A DNA stretch of 64,000 nt from Teichococcus vastitatis (GCF_003604215.1 NZ_QXGS01000001.1:310001-374000); one strand, 5' to 3'; shown: positions 17,800 through 31,993, numbered from the stretch's first letter. Notes: a model not told the origin generated them from the sequence alone. Made by a program: numbers and translations.

Positions 17800-18866
17800 C
17801 AGGTTCTCCCCAGCGTCAGGAATTGCTGGATGTGGTGGACGGTGTCGCGGGCTGAGCGGGTGATGCCGGCCAGCGTCGCGGAGGCGGTCCCGGTCCAGTC
17901 GCCATAGCCGAGTAGCCAGAGGCGTGGCTCACGCGTGGAACGGCCATGCTCCACGGCCACGCCGCCATTCGCCTCCAGCACGTTCAGATGCGCCAGGTGA
18001 CTCAGGTCGGGCCGAAAGCCGGTGCACCAGATCACGGCGTCCACCGCCGTACGCGCGCCGTCCGGCCAGACAACACCATCCCCCACGAAGCGGTCGAATG
18101 GCCGGAGGCTGTGGAGCACGTCGTGGTCGCGCGCCTCCCGCACGGAGGGCACCATGACGATGTCGCCCAGGCTGCCCTTCGGCAGATCCGGCTCCCGGCC
18201 TTCCATCTGGGCGCGCACCCGTTCGGTGGCACGTTCGAACAGCGCGCGGCCATCCACGTCATCCGGCAGGAAGCGGGGCGGCTTCTGCGTGACCCAGGCC
18301 GTGTCGGCGACCCCGGAAACCTCCGCCAGGATCTGCGCGCCCGAATTGCCGCCGCCCACCACCAGCACGCGTTGGCCTGCGAATTCGTCGGCGGAGCGAT
18401 AAGCGGAGGAATGGATCTGCTTGCCCCGGAACAGCGCCCGGCCAGAATAGGGCGGGATGTAGGGCTGGCTGGCACCGCCGGTCGCGCTGATCACCGCCCG
18501 GGCCAGCCAGGTGCCGCGGTCCGTCCTCACCAACAAGCCGTCGGCCGAGCGCAGGATGCCTTTGACGCGCACCGGCCGCTGGATGGGCAGGCTGTATCGC
18601 TGCTCGTATTGCGTGAGGTAGTCCACCACGTGATCTCGGGACGGATAGCCCGCTGCGGGCGGCATGGGCCAGCCGGGCAGCGAACTCATCGGGGCGGGCG
18701 AGAACAGGCGCAGCGAGTCCCAGGCATCGGGCCAGGCGCCGCCAGGCCGGTCATTCGCGTCCAGGATCTCGAAGTCGATGCCGTTGCGGCGCAGGAAGTA
18801 CCCGGCGGCGAGGCCGGACTGCCCGCCGCCGATGACCACCATGTCGCGCAGGATGCGGCCGCTCAT
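17799..18866 (-). CDS. arsO: Flavin-dependent monooxygenase in the ars operon (ArsO-like)
   Basis: This 355-residue FAD/NADPH oxidoreductase has the FAD loop GGGQSG (13-18), [16 protein letters not shown], and the NADPH loop GGGNSG (171-176), followed by IWCTGFRPD. It matches small flavin monooxygenases found in ars clusters and called ArsO, whose reaction is not firmly established. The start ATG 18866 overlaps the arsB stop (ATGA). A longer upstream frame is only the shadow of arsB. Confidence 0.8.
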   Translation of the reverse strand: MSGRILRDMVVIGGGQSGLAAGYFLRRNGIDFEILDANDRPGGAWPDAWDSLRLFSPAPMSSLPGWPMPPAAGYPSRDHVVDYLTQYEQRYSLPIQRPVRVKGILRSADGLLVRTDRGTWLARAVISATGGASQPYIPPYSGRALFRGKQIHSSAYRSADEFAGQRVLVVGGGNSGAQILAEVSGVADTAWVTQKPPRFLPDDVDGRALFERATERVRAQMEGREPDLPKGSLGDIVMVPSVREARDHDVLHSLRPFDRFVGDGVVWPDGARTAVDAVIWCTGFRPDLSHLAHLNVLEANGGVAVEHGRSTREPRLWLLGYGDWTGTASATLAGITRSARDTVHHIQQFLTLGRT

Positions 18867-20176
18867 GACGCGTTGACCACGGGCAGCCAGGCCGCCAGGG
18901 CAGCCAGGACGGCCAACAGCACGGGCGGCGTGATGACGAGGCCGACCTTCATGTATTGCCCCCAGGTGATGATGGTGCCCTTGCGCGCCAGCACGTGCAG
19001 CCAGAGCAGGGTCGCCAGGCTGCCGATGGGGGTGAATTTCGGGCCGAGGTCGCAGCCGACGACGTTGGCGTAGATCATGGCCTCGCGGATGGCGGGCGGG
19101 ATGTTCTTCGCCTGCTCGATGGCCAGGGCACCGACCAGGACGCTGGGCATGTTGTTCATCACGGAGGAGATCAGCGCGGCGCCGATGCCCGTGCCGATGG
19201 TGGCCGCCCACAGGCCATGCCCGGCCAGCCATTCCAGCGCCTCGGCCAGATGATCCGTCAGCCCGGCGTTCCGCAGGCCGTAGACCACGAGATACATGCC
19301 GAGCGAGAAGATAACGATCTGCCACGGCGCCTCGCCCAGCACCTTGCGAATGGACACCACGGCGCCGCCGCCGCCGCGGTGCCAGCGTCCCGCCAATACC
19401 AGCAGCACCAGGGCCGCGGCGCCGGTCACCACTGCGACCGGGACCCCGAGCGGTGCCAGGATGAAGTAGGCCAGCAGCAGCACCGCCAGTAGCGGAAAGG
19501 CGACCCGGAAGACGAGGTGGTCGCGGATGGCGGCGCCGGGCCGCTCCAGCCGGTCCAACGCGTAGGCGGCGGGCAACTGACGGCCGTAAAAGGCCCACAG
19601 TACGGCCAGCGTCGTAGCCAGCGCCACCAGGTTCACCGGCACCATGACGGTGGCGTAGCGGTCGAAGCCAATGCCGAAGTAATTGGCCGAGACGATGTTC
19701 ACGAGGTTGGAGATCACCAGCGGCAGGCTGGTGGTGTCGGCCACGAAGCCGCAGGCCACGATGAAAGCGAGCGTGGCACCCGCGGAAAAATTCAGCCGAA
19801 GCAGGATGGCCATGACGATGGGGGTCAGCAGCAGGGCGGCACCGTCATTGGCAAAGAAGGCGGAGATCACGGCGCCCAGCACGACGATGAGCGGGAACAG
19901 CCGCCGCGCGTTTCCGCCGCCCCAGCGCGCGACGTGCAGCGCGGCCCATTGGAAAAACCCCGCCTCATCGAGCAGCAACGAAATGACGATCAGCGCCACG
20001 AAGGTGAAGGTGGCGTCCCAGACGATGTCCCAGACCACCGGCACGTCGGCCCAGCCGATAACGCCCGTCAGCAGGGCCAGCACGGCGCCACCCATGGCTG
20101 ACCAGCCGATGCCGAGGCCGCGCGGCTGCCAGATGACCAGGACGAGGGTGAGAACGAAGATGGCCAGGGCCAGCAT
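18863..20176 (-). CDS. arsB: Arsenite efflux pump ArsB
   Basis: This 437-residue inner-membrane protein has about 11-12 hydrophobic segments. Family motifs include [45 protein letters not shown] and [23 protein letters not shown], typical of ArsB in the ion-transporter superfamily. It exports arsenite or antimonite. No arsA ATPase is present, so it would run on the membrane potential. It lies between arsC and arsO. Confidence 0.93.
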   Translation of the reverse strand: MLALAIFVLTLVLVIWQPRGLGIGWSAMGGAVLALLTGVIGWADVPVVWDIVWDATFTFVALIVISLLLDEAGFFQWAALHVARWGGGNARRLFPLIVVLGAVISAFFANDGAALLLTPIVMAILLRLNFSAGATLAFIVACGFVADTTSLPLVISNLVNIVSANYFGIGFDRYATVMVPVNLVALATTLAVLWAFYGRQLPAAYALDRLERPGAAIRDHLVFRVAFPLLAVLLLAYFILAPLGVPVAVVTGAAALVLLVLAGRWHRGGGGAVVSIRKVLGEAPWQIVIFSLGMYLVVYGLRNAGLTDHLAEALEWLAGHGLWAATIGTGIGAALISSVMNNMPSVLVGALAIEQAKNIPPAIREAMIYANVVGCDLGPKFTPIGSLATLLWLHVLARKGTIITWGQYMKVGLVITPPVLLAVLAALAAWLPVVNAS

Positions 20177-20284
20177 GCAGGCGTGCTTTCTCGGACATGG
20201 GCTCGCGCCGGGTCATCCGCTGTCCAGGAACGGCCAGCGGCGCGACGTGTTGTTCTTCGGAACGGAACGGCGCAGACACGCCGT

Positions 20285-20707
20285 TCAGGTCAGGCGACGG
20301 CCTTGCTCATCCACGACCTTCTGGCCGTCTTCCTTGGCCAAGGCACCCTTCTGCGGATTGGGCAGCAGGTCCAGCGCGGCCTCGGACGGCCTGCACAGCT
20401 TCACGCCGAGTGGCGTCACCACGATGGGGCGGTTGATGAGAATGGGGTGCGCCATCATGGCGTCGAGCAACTGGTCGTCCGTGAGCGACGGATCGGCGAG
20501 ACCAAGCTCCTCATAGGGGGTGCCCTTCTGGCGCAGAACGTCGCGGGTCGTGATTCCCATGCGCCGGATGAGGTCGGCCAGAACCTCCCGCGTCGGCGGG
20601 GTCTTCAGGTACTCAATGATCTCCGGCTCCTCGCCGCTGTTGCGGATGAGGGCCAGGGTGTTGCGGGACGTCCCGCAGGCCGGGTTGTGGTAGATCGTGA
20701 CGGTCAC
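20285..20707 (-). CDS. arsC: Glutaredoxin-type arsenate reductase
   Basis: This 140-residue enzyme reduces arsenate to arsenite using glutathione and glutaredoxin. The catalytic Cys is C11 in HNPACGTSRN, and the Arg-bearing PILINRPIVVT motif follows. I chose GTG 20707, which has GAGGAAG 7 nt upstream; the frame open to 20803 is an arsR shadow. It lies 11 bp after the arsR stop. Confidence 0.93.
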   Translation of the reverse strand: MTVTIYHNPACGTSRNTLALIRNSGEEPEIIEYLKTPPTREVLADLIRRMGITTRDVLRQKGTPYEELGLADPSLTDDQLLDAMMAHPILINRPIVVTPLGVKLCRPSEAALDLLPNPQKGALAKEDGQKVVDEQGRRLT

Positions 20708-20718
20708 GGCGTGCTTCC

Positions 20719-21072
20719 TCAAACAGCGGGGCTCTTGCGGGAACGTGCCGCTGGGGCAGCCGGTTCGCAGGCGGGGGCGCGGCTCGCCTGGCCGCCGCAG
20801 CAATTCTCGGTCAGATAGGCCATCAGCGCGTTCATGGACGCCGGGACCATGGCGTAGATGATCTGGCGGCTGGCGCGGCGCTGCGAGACCAGTCCGGCGT
20901 GCAGGAGCTGCTGGAGGTGGAAGGTCAGCGTCGAGGATGGCGTTCCGAGCCGTTCCGCGATGGTGCCCGCAGGCAGCCCGTCAGGGCCTGCCTCCACGAG
21001 CAGGCGATAGGCCGTGAGGCGGTGCTCATGGGCCAGGGCGCCAAGCGCCGCCACGGCCTGATCCGGTTCCAC
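20719..21072 (-). CDS. arsR: ArsR-family arsenic-responsive repressor
   Basis: This 117-residue winged-helix repressor is the first gene of the ars operon. The helix-turn-helix lies at about 37-60 (TIAERLGTPSSTLTFHLQQL). There is no ELCVC motif in the DNA-recognition helix. Candidate arsenite ligands are C91, C92 and C102 near the C-terminus (NCCGGQASRAPAC), as in the class with C-terminal cysteines. GTG 21072 has GGAG 7 nt upstream, which favours it over a start at 21102. Confidence 0.88.
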   Translation of the reverse strand: MEPDQAVAALGALAHEHRLTAYRLLVEAGPDGLPAGTIAERLGTPSSTLTFHLQQLLHAGLVSQRRASRQIIYAMVPASMNALMAYLTENCCGGQASRAPACEPAAPAARSRKSPAV

Positions 21073-21087
21073 GACATCACTCCATTC

Positions 21088-21146
21088 TTTGAGGAATATC
21101 AAAACACTGTTTGTCGGCCCAGAGTCAATGACATTTCGAAGAATGT
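21088..21146 (-). promoter_or_regulatory. ars promoter and candidate ArsR operators
   Basis: Two imperfectly spaced inverted repeats lie upstream of arsR: TTTGA-N6-TCAAA (21088-21103) and ACATT-N6-AATGT (21131-21146). On the minus strand a TTGACT (21123-21128) could be the -35 element, with an AT-rich stretch 16-17 nt downstream. No gene is recognised in the rest of 21073-21423. Confidence 0.5.
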
Positions 21147-21423
21147 GGAATCGTTATCCGCTCCCCCAGGGGATGACATCCAGAAGGACGTCTGAGGCTC
21201 GGTCCCGGCGCGCCGCCTTTTGGAAATGCCTCCGCCGCGACAGTGCGGCGTCAGCATGCTTCTCGACCCGACCTCGGTCTGGCGGCCGAGAACCCGCGCG
21301 AAATCGCGGCGCTCCGCCGGATTTGGGTCTTTGCTACGAAATGAGCAAGACTGCATGCCTGCCCGTCGCTTGCGGGCCAATGCCCTGTCATGGCTTGCTT
21401 GGAGAAAGCTGGAGAACTGCGCG

Positions 21424-22050
21424 ATGAGCCTGGAGCTATGGCTGGTCTACCTCGCCGCGGCAGTCGGTTTGTCGCTCACGCCAGGACCGAATGGGTTGCT
21501 CGCTCTGACCCATGGTGCTCGTTACGGCCTGCAACCCACCATCTGGACGGTGCTCGGCGGCGCATTCGGCTTCCTTCTCCTGATCGCGGCCTCGCTCGCT
21601 GGTCTGGGGGCGCTTCTCGCAACGTCGGGAACCGCCTTCGCGGCGGCGAAGTGGGCCGGTGCGGCCTACCTCATCTACCTCGGCGTGCGGCTGTGGCGCT
21701 CGCCAGCCCCGGTGGTGCTCGCCCATGCCTCCGGGCTGCCGGAGGGAGGCGCGGCAAGGCCGCTGCGGTTGTTCGGGGATGGCCTCTTCGTCGCGGTGTC
21801 GAATCCCAAGGCGCTGCTCTTCTTCGCGGCCTTTCTTCCGCAGTTCATGGTCGCAGGGGCTTCCTTCGCCTCGCAGTTCCTGTTCCTCGGCGGCACCTTC
21901 GTGGTGGTGGAGGTCGTCTATGAATTGCTGCTGGCCGGCCTCGCGGGGCGGATCGCACCATGGCTCGGGCGCCACGGGCGTATATTCAACCGCGCGGCGG
22001 GCGGCACCTTTGTTGGCATCGGCGCGGCGCTGGTCACGACGAGCCGGTGA
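21424..22050 (+). CDS. LysE/RhtB-family amino-acid exporter
   Basis: This 208-residue membrane protein has six hydrophobic segments and the family opening SLTPGPNGLLALTHGARYG, then FVAVSNPKALLFFAAFLPQF. Members export amino acids such as lysine or homoserine lactones; the substrate here is unknown. ATG 21424 has GGAG 8 nt upstream. The longer frame upstream lies in the ars/LysE intergenic region and looks non-coding. Confidence 0.88.
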   Translation: MSLELWLVYLAAAVGLSLTPGPNGLLALTHGARYGLQPTIWTVLGGAFGFLLLIAASLAGLGALLATSGTAFAAAKWAGAAYLIYLGVRLWRSPAPVVLAHASGLPEGGAARPLRLFGDGLFVAVSNPKALLFFAAFLPQFMVAGASFASQFLFLGGTFVVVEVVYELLLAGLAGRIAPWLGRHGRIFNRAAGGTFVGIGAALVTTSR

Positions 22051-22298
22051 GGGCTGAGGGGGAGATGCGCCCGTAAAGGCGTACATACGTCCACCCGGCG
22101 CCGGCCGCCCGCCACAGAGCCATTTTCAGACCACATCGATGGTCGCCGACGGTAGCTGCTTTTGGTCCGCCAATGATTTCGAGAGCTTCGGCATCGATTG
22201 CCGCGCAAAGCCTGCCAATGGTCCAGGCGGATTGGAACGCGGACCGGCCCGAGCCATGGCTCAAGAATCCCGACCAGAACAATGCAGGGAGGATGAGG

Positions 22299-22388
<90 letters not shown>

Positions 22389-22500
22389 GCGGTGAAGCCC
22401 TGGCCGTCGGGCGGGGCGGGGTATAAAGGCAGCCGCGGCGGTGCGCAACGGATGCGGTGGCGGAAAACACCGAAAACCCGGGGGCGAACAGGCCTGAAGA

Positions 22501-22529
22501 TTGACTCTCCGCCCCCTGTGGCGTTATAC
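22501..22529 (+). promoter_or_regulatory. Sigma70 promoter for rplU-rpmA
   Basis: TTGACT (22501-22506) and TTATAC (22524-22529) are separated by exactly 17 nt. Transcription would start near 22536, leaving a leader of about 95 nt before the rplU ATG that could carry ribosomal-protein control. Confidence 0.75.
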
Positions 22530-22629
22530 GCCCGTCCTCCCGGCGGGGCCCTGTGCTTCCGCCGATGGCCGTTCTCGGCCGACACCTTGTTTCAGATCAG
22601 GCCGAACGGCAGAGTTTTCAGGGCGAACC

Positions 22630-22947
22630 ATGACCTACGCAGTGATCCGCACCGGCGGCAAGCAGTACCGCGTCACCCCGGACGCCGTTCTGACGGTGGA
22701 GCGCCTTGAGGCCGAGGCCGGCGCCACCATCACCTTCCAGGACGTGCTGGCGATCGGCGGCGAAGGCGGCCTGACCATTGGTGCCCCCACGGTGGCCGGC
22801 GCCACGGTGACCGCCACCGTGGTCGAGCAGAACCGCGGCGACAAGATCATTATCTTCAAGAAGCGCCGCCGGCAGAACAGCCGCCGCAAGAACGGTCACC
22901 GCCAGCACCAGACGGTGCTGCGCATCTCCGCCATCAACGCGGCCTGA
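22630..22947 (+). CDS. rplU: 50S ribosomal protein L21
   Basis: This 105-residue large-subunit protein begins [15 protein letters not shown] and contains [21 protein letters not shown], the L21 signature that binds 23S rRNA. It is the first gene after the promoter at 22501 and is followed 26 bp later by rpmA. Confidence 0.97.
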   Translation: MTYAVIRTGGKQYRVTPDAVLTVERLEAEAGATITFQDVLAIGGEGGLTIGAPTVAGATVTATVVEQNRGDKIIIFKKRRRQNSRRKNGHRQHQTVLRISAINAA

Positions 22948-22973
22948 TCCGGCTTCCGTAGGAGACACTTCCC

Positions 22974-25496
<2,523 letters not shown>

Positions 25497-25505
<9 letters not shown>

Positions 25506-26774
25506 GGCAGTCCGTCGCTCGATCCGCTGGCCGATCAGCGCCAGCCCCTCGGCCACCGAGACGAACTCGCCGCCCCCGGCCACCCGCTCGGCCCCGAAGC
25601 GCTGGTCGAACAGCCGCCGCACCGCCGGAACCAGCGAGGTGCCGCCGGTCAGGAACACCCGGTCGACCGCCTCCGCTGCCAGACCCGCATCAGCCAGCGC
25701 CGCGTCGATCGCCTGGGCCATGCGGGCGATCTCCGGCGCGATCCAGCTTTCGAATTCGGCGCGCGTCACGGCGGCATCGACGTGGAAGCCCTCATGCTCG
25801 AACACCAGCCGCGTGCTGTCGGCGCCGGACAGCGCCGCCTTGGCGCCCGAGACGGCGCGGTACAGGCCGTAGCCTGCTTCGTCCTCGATCAGCGTGATCA
25901 GGTGGCGCAGCTTGGCCGGGTTGCCGGTCAGCCGCGCCACCTCCTCGATCTCCCGCAGGGTCTTCGGGCCGCGCATCATCGACAAGCGGTGCCAATGCGC
26001 GAAGTTGGAGAAGAACGCTGGCGGTACCGGCAGGTCAGTGTTCATGACGCGGTAGGTGTCGCCCTTGCCCAGCGCCGGGGACACCACCTTGTCGATGATG
26101 CGGTAATCCAGCGCGTCACCGGCAATGCCGACGCCGGCATGGCCCAGCGCGGTGACGCCATTCTCCGCCGGGTCGAAGCGCAGGATCGAAAAGTCGCTGG
26201 TGCCGCCGCCGAAATCGCCAACCAGCACGGTGGCCGGACCGTCCAGCGTGGCGGCGAAACGGGTTCCGGCGGCTTCCGGCTCCAGCGCCAAGTGCAGCGA
26301 ATCGCGGCCGGCCTGGACGAAGGCGGCGCGCAACCGGCGCTCGGCCAGCACGTCATCTGCCGTTTCGCCGACAAAGCGCACCGGACGGCCGACCACCATC
26401 AGCGCATCCGGCGCCGGCTCTCCCGCAGCACCCAGCAGCGCGCGCAGGAACAGGGCGATCAGCCCCTCCAGCGTGTAGGCGCGGCCGAAGATGCGGGTTT
26501 CGGTGAAGCTCGCCGTCGCCAGGTGGCTCTTCATCGACATGATGAGGCGGCTGGCCAGCGGGTCTTCCAGATACGCTTCGATGGCGGCCGGCCCGGCTTC
26601 GTGGCGCAGCGCGTTGCCGCGGCCGGTTTCCGCCCAGAAGCACAGCACGGAGCGGAACACGTCCAACGCCCCAGCGCCGACGTCGAAGCGCGCGGTGCTC
26701 GCCTGCCCGTTCTCGTCCAGCAGCGAAATGACGCTGTTGGTGGTGCCGAAATCCAGTCCGATGATCGCCGTCAT
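25497..26774 (-). CDS. Hsp70-family chaperone-like protein (YegD type)
   Basis: This 425-residue actin-fold ATPase has phosphate-1 [12 protein letters not shown], phosphate-2 [14 protein letters not shown] and the adenosine motif [13 protein letters not shown]. It lacks the DnaK substrate-binding domain and lid, as in the YegD subfamily of unknown role. I start at ATG 26774 with the first conserved strand a few residues later. It is the first of three minus-strand genes lying between proB and proA. Confidence 0.85.
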
Positions 26775-26879
26775 CCGCCATCCAACCCGAAGCTGCCCGA
26801 AGGGGCGGGCCATTCAGCAGGGATGGGGGCCGATGGCAAGCCCCGGACATGTGCGCCGGAAAACACCGCCGCGTGCGCC

Positions 26880-28355
<1,476 letters not shown>

Positions 28356-28542
28356 GATCTCGAACGGTCCGCAATCGGCGCGTGATCCCCACCCCTGCGA
28401 ACACGCCGGCCTGGCGCCATGCCGGATGCGTTGCCCGAAGGATAGGCGGCCCGAACAGCCATCCGGGTTTTCACGGGTCCGGGAAGAATGGGCCGGAAGC
28501 TAGCCGATGGCGCTGTTGCACCGCAACACCCGTCAGCGGAGG

Positions 28543-29691
28543 TTACCCATTCCGGTGCCAGTTTTCCGGTAGCGGGTTACGGGAGCGGAACTCGTCGGTA
28601 AACACCAGCCGGCGCCGCAGATCCTTCAGCGGCCGCTTGCCGACGAAGGCGTTGAACATCGCCTCGCCATGCGGCCGCTTGTCCAGCAGCAGGCGGTACA
28701 GATCCTCGACATCCTGCCGCGTCACCAGACGGTCTTCGTCGAAGCGCTTCTCGGCATGCGCGGCGGCCACGGCCTCGAAGCCGTCCTGCCGGAAGCGGCG
28801 CATGGCCTCCGTCGTCGCCTGCTGCATGCGGTCAATGGCGGCGGCGTCCACTGGGGCCAGGAACACGTCGTCGCGCTCCACCCACCTCATGTCGCGAAAA
28901 CCGTGCTTCTCGAAATTCTTCGGCGTGAAGTGGACGCCGTGCTCGCCGATGTAGCGGGCGAAGCAGACATCGGTGCGCACCCGTGCCAGCCCCAGCTCGG
29001 CACAGGCCATCGCCTTGAACGCGTCCTGCGACGTGGCGGAGGTCGCGACGGTGCTGCCGCGCATCAGCTCATGCAGGCGGAAATGATTGCGCGCGCCGTA
29101 GTCGCGCCCCTGCAGCACCTTGTAGAAGCCGCGCGCCAGCCGGGCATTGATCTGCCGCCAGGCGCCGCGCGTCAGGCCAAAGCCCCAATTGTGCGCCAGC
29201 GGCACCAGCGACACCTCGGGTCCCTCCGCCTGCAGCTTCAGGTCGCCATAGGCGGCGAAGTAGCCGAGCTTCGGCACCGCGCGCAGTGCCGCGTACAGCT
29301 CCTCCATCATGTGCATGTAGAGCGGCCCGGCCTCGAGGTCGTCCTCGAAGAAGTAGCCCACTTCGCGGTCCAGCGTATCGAACACCAGTTGCTCGCCGCG
29401 GCGGATGTTGAAGGCGATGCCCAGATTTTCCGGGCTATGCATCACCACGCCGTTCGGGAAATGCTCACGGAAGGTGGCGACGCAGGCGGCGATGGCATCG
29501 TCCTCGCCCATGCGCACCCCGCTATGCGGCGACACGGCGCCATCCTGCAGCAGGAACACGTCCTCGTCTCGGATCTGGACGCGCCGCTGCGCCCTCAGCG
29601 AAGCGCAAAGCCGGCCGAGATAGTGCGGCCGGTCAAAGGAAAAGATGACGATCGGGCCGGAGAGGCGCCGGGGTTCGGACAGGACGGGCAT
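28543..29691 (-). CDS. Glycosyltransferase-like protein with EDDLE motif
   Basis: This 382-residue protein opens with PIVIFSFDRPHYLGRLCASL, a GT-A nucleotide-binding start. FFEDDLE at 114-120 resembles the metal-binding EDD of GT13 (GnT-I-like) enzymes, so transfer from a nucleotide sugar is plausible. The end, near QDVEDLYRLLLDKRPHGEAM and LRRRLVFTDEFR, resembles the repeat of DUF4214-type proteins. No membrane segment is seen. There are no other polysaccharide genes nearby, so target and product are unknown. ATG 29691 is assumed. Confidence 0.6.
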   Translation of the reverse strand: MPVLSEPRRLSGPIVIFSFDRPHYLGRLCASLRAQRRVQIRDEDVFLLQDGAVSPHSGVRMGEDDAIAACVATFREHFPNGVVMHSPENLGIAFNIRRGEQLVFDTLDREVGYFFEDDLEAGPLYMHMMEELYAALRAVPKLGYFAAYGDLKLQAEGPEVSLVPLAHNWGFGLTRGAWRQINARLARGFYKVLQGRDYGARNHFRLHELMRGSTVATSATSQDAFKAMACAELGLARVRTDVCFARYIGEHGVHFTPKNFEKHGFRDMRWVERDDVFLAPVDAAAIDRMQQATTEAMRRFRQDGFEAVAAAHAEKRFDEDRLVTRQDVEDLYRLLLDKRPHGEAMFNAFVGKRPLKDLRRRLVFTDEFRSRNPLPENWHRNG

Positions 29692-29864
29692 CGGGCTGGC
29701 TCCGGCGTCATTGCGTGGCGGTTGAAACTAGGGCCGGCTCTGCAAGCGTGACAAGCCGAAGCAGCGCCAGCCCCGCTTTCCCTCCGCTGCGTCCCGCGCT
29801 ACCGATGCTCCGCCGTGCCGGGCGGCCAAAACCTCCGACGGCACCACACAGGAACCGCAGGACC

Positions 29865-31130
29865 GTGAACGCCATCTCCGACACCGTCGCCGACACGCTC
29901 GAAACCGCCGCCCGCGCCGCCCGTGCGGCCGCGGCGCAGCTCGCGCGCGCCGGTCGACCGTCGAAGGACCACGCCCTGCGGCACGCCGCCGCCACGATGC
30001 GCGCCCGGCAGGAGACGATCCTGGCCGCCAACCAGGCCGACCTCGCGGACTCGCCGGCGCTGTCGGCGGCGTTTCGCGACCGGCTGACCCTGACCCCCGC
30101 CCGCATCGGGGCCATGGCGGAAGGACTGGAGCAGATCGCCGCCCTGCCCGACCCGGTCGGGCGGACGCTCGCCGAATGGGATCGCCCGAACGGGCTGCGC
30201 ATCCGGCGCGTGGCGCAGCCCCTCGGCGTGATCGGCATGATCTTCGAGAGCCGTCCCAACGTCACCGCCGATGCCGCCGGGCTGTGCCTGAAGGCCGGCT
30301 CGGCGGTGATCCTGCGCGGCGGCAGCGAAAGCGCCCGCTCCGCCGCTGCGATCCGCGACTGCGTGGCGGCAGGGCTGCGCGAGGCCGGGCTTCCGGACGC
30401 GGCCGTGCAGATGGCTCCCACCCAGGACCGCGCCTTTGTCGGCGCCATGCTGCGCGCTGCGGGTCTGATCGACCTGATCATCCCGCGCGGCGGCAAGGGG
30501 CTGGTGACGCGGGTGATGGAGGAAGCGCGGGTGCCGGTGCTGGCGCATGCCGAGGGGCTGAACCACACCTATGTCCACGCCGCCGCCGATCCCGCCATGG
30601 CGCGCGCCGTGCTGGCCAATGCCAAGATGCGCCGCACCGGCGTCTGCGGCGCCACCGAAACGCTGCTGATTGATGCCGCCATCGCCCCCGCCCTGCTGCC
30701 GCTGCTGGTGTCCGACCTATGCGCACTGGGCTGCGGATTCCGCGCCGATGCGCGCGCCCGCGCCATCCTGCCGGACCTGCCGGCGGCGGCGGAGGACGAC
30801 TTCGCCACCGAATGGCTCGCTGCCATCCTCAACGTCGCGGTGGTGAACGGCGTCGACGAGGCCCTGGCGCATATCCGCCGCTTCGGCAGCGAACACACCG
30901 ACGCCATCGTCACCGCAGACCCTGCCGCGGCCGAGGCGTTCCTGTCCGGGATCGATTCCGCCGTCGGCCTGTGGAATGCCTCGACGCAGTTCTGCGACGG
31001 CGGGGAATTCGGCTTCGGCGCCGAGATCGGCATCGCCACCGGCCGCCTGCATGCGCGCGGGCCGGTGGGGCTGGAGCAGCTCTGCACCTACCGCTACCGC
31101 GTGCTCGGCACCGGCCAGGTCCGGCCCTGA
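29865..31130 (+). CDS. proA: Gamma-glutamyl phosphate reductase
   Basis: This 421-residue enzyme catalyses the second step of proline synthesis, reducing glutamyl phosphate to the semialdehyde. The catalytic Cys is C261 in RRTGVCGATETLL; PLGVIGMIFESRPNVTADA and IIPRGGKGLV are the other family motifs. GTG 29865 is chosen because MNAISDTVADTLETAARA is the normal opening; the frame is open further upstream. It heads the proA-nadD-rsfS-rlmH series. Confidence 0.94.
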   Translation: MNAISDTVADTLETAARAARAAAAQLARAGRPSKDHALRHAAATMRARQETILAANQADLADSPALSAAFRDRLTLTPARIGAMAEGLEQIAALPDPVGRTLAEWDRPNGLRIRRVAQPLGVIGMIFESRPNVTADAAGLCLKAGSAVILRGGSESARSAAAIRDCVAAGLREAGLPDAAVQMAPTQDRAFVGAMLRAAGLIDLIIPRGGKGLVTRVMEEARVPVLAHAEGLNHTYVHAAADPAMARAVLANAKMRRTGVCGATETLLIDAAIAPALLPLLVSDLCALGCGFRADARARAILPDLPAAAEDDFATEWLAAILNVAVVNGVDEALAHIRRFGSEHTDAIVTADPAAAEAFLSGIDSAVGLWNASTQFCDGGEFGFGAEIGIATGRLHARGPVGLEQLCTYRYRVLGTGQVRP

Positions 31131-31828
31131 GCGCGGCGCGCGGTTTCCCGGCCTCGGGCCTGCCGCAGGGTCTGGCCGCGCCGGGCCCCTGGGGCGACCG
31201 GCGCCAGCGGCGGATCGGCCTGCTGGGCGGCTCCTTCAACCCGGCGCATCCAGGCCACCGCCACGTCGCACAGCGGGCGCTGCACATGCTGCGGCTGGAC
31301 CAGGTGTGGCTGCTGGTCTCGCCCGGCAATCCGCTGAAGCCGCGCGCCGGCATGGCGCCCTTTGCCGAGCGCCTGGCCTCGGCCACGGCGATCGGCGACG
31401 GCGTGCGAGTGATCGCCACCGGCATCGAGGCGGCGATCGGCGAACGCTACAGCGCCCGCACCCTGGAGCGCCTGTCGCAACTGTTTCCGCGCACCCGCTT
31501 CGTGTGGATCATCGGCGCCGACAATCTTTGGCAGTTGCCGCGATGGCGGCAATGGCGGGATCTGGCGCGGCGCACGCCTATCGCCGTGCTGCCGCGGCCC
31601 GGCTGGACCCGCAAGGCGTTGCAGGGCGCCGCCGCCGCCACGCTGCGCCGGGCGCGCCGAGCGCCGGCGGCCCTGTTGCAGGCACCGGATGCCGGCTGGG
31701 CGCTGATTCCCGCGCGGGAACATCCGGCCAGTGCCACCGCGCTGCGGCGGGCGGCGGCCCGCCGGGCGGAGACCCCGGCGGCCGCGGAGGCGGCGGAGCC
31801 CCTTTTCGTTGCCGGCATGCGACGGTGA
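31127..31828 (+). CDS. nadD: Nicotinate-nucleotide adenylyltransferase
   Basis: This enzyme adenylates nicotinate mononucleotide in NAD synthesis. It has LLGGSFNPAHPGHRHVA, the Rossmann GSFNP-H-GH motif, then WLLVSPGNPLKP and FVWIIGADNLWQLPRW. There is no ATG, GTG or TTG in frame between the core and a position about 160 nt inside proA. The best candidate start is CTG 31127, which overlaps the proA stop (CTGA) and would give 233 residues. The end of the protein is Ala/Arg-rich. Family certainty is high; start certainty is low. Confidence 0.85.
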   Translation: MSAARGFPASGLPQGLAAPGPWGDRRQRRIGLLGGSFNPAHPGHRHVAQRALHMLRLDQVWLLVSPGNPLKPRAGMAPFAERLASATAIGDGVRVIATGIEAAIGERYSARTLERLSQLFPRTRFVWIIGADNLWQLPRWRQWRDLARRTPIAVLPRPGWTRKALQGAAAATLRRARRAPAALLQAPDAGWALIPAREHPASATALRRAAARRAETPAAAEAAEPLFVAGMRR

Positions 31829-31993
31829 AGCAGCCGCCGCGTTGATTCGGTGCTGGCCGGAAGGCCCTCACCCGCGCCATACAGCGCCAGAAGCAAGAGC
31901 GCGCCGCGAGGCCGCCACCATGGTCTGATCGCCTCTGCCCGACCGGCGGCAGGCGACCAGCCCGCCACACCCCCCGTGCCACAGGAGGCCGCC

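Noticed and set aside
17799-19598. A 599-codon frame including arsO
   Set aside because: Only the part from ATG 18866 is arsO; the rest is antisense-frame noise over arsB.
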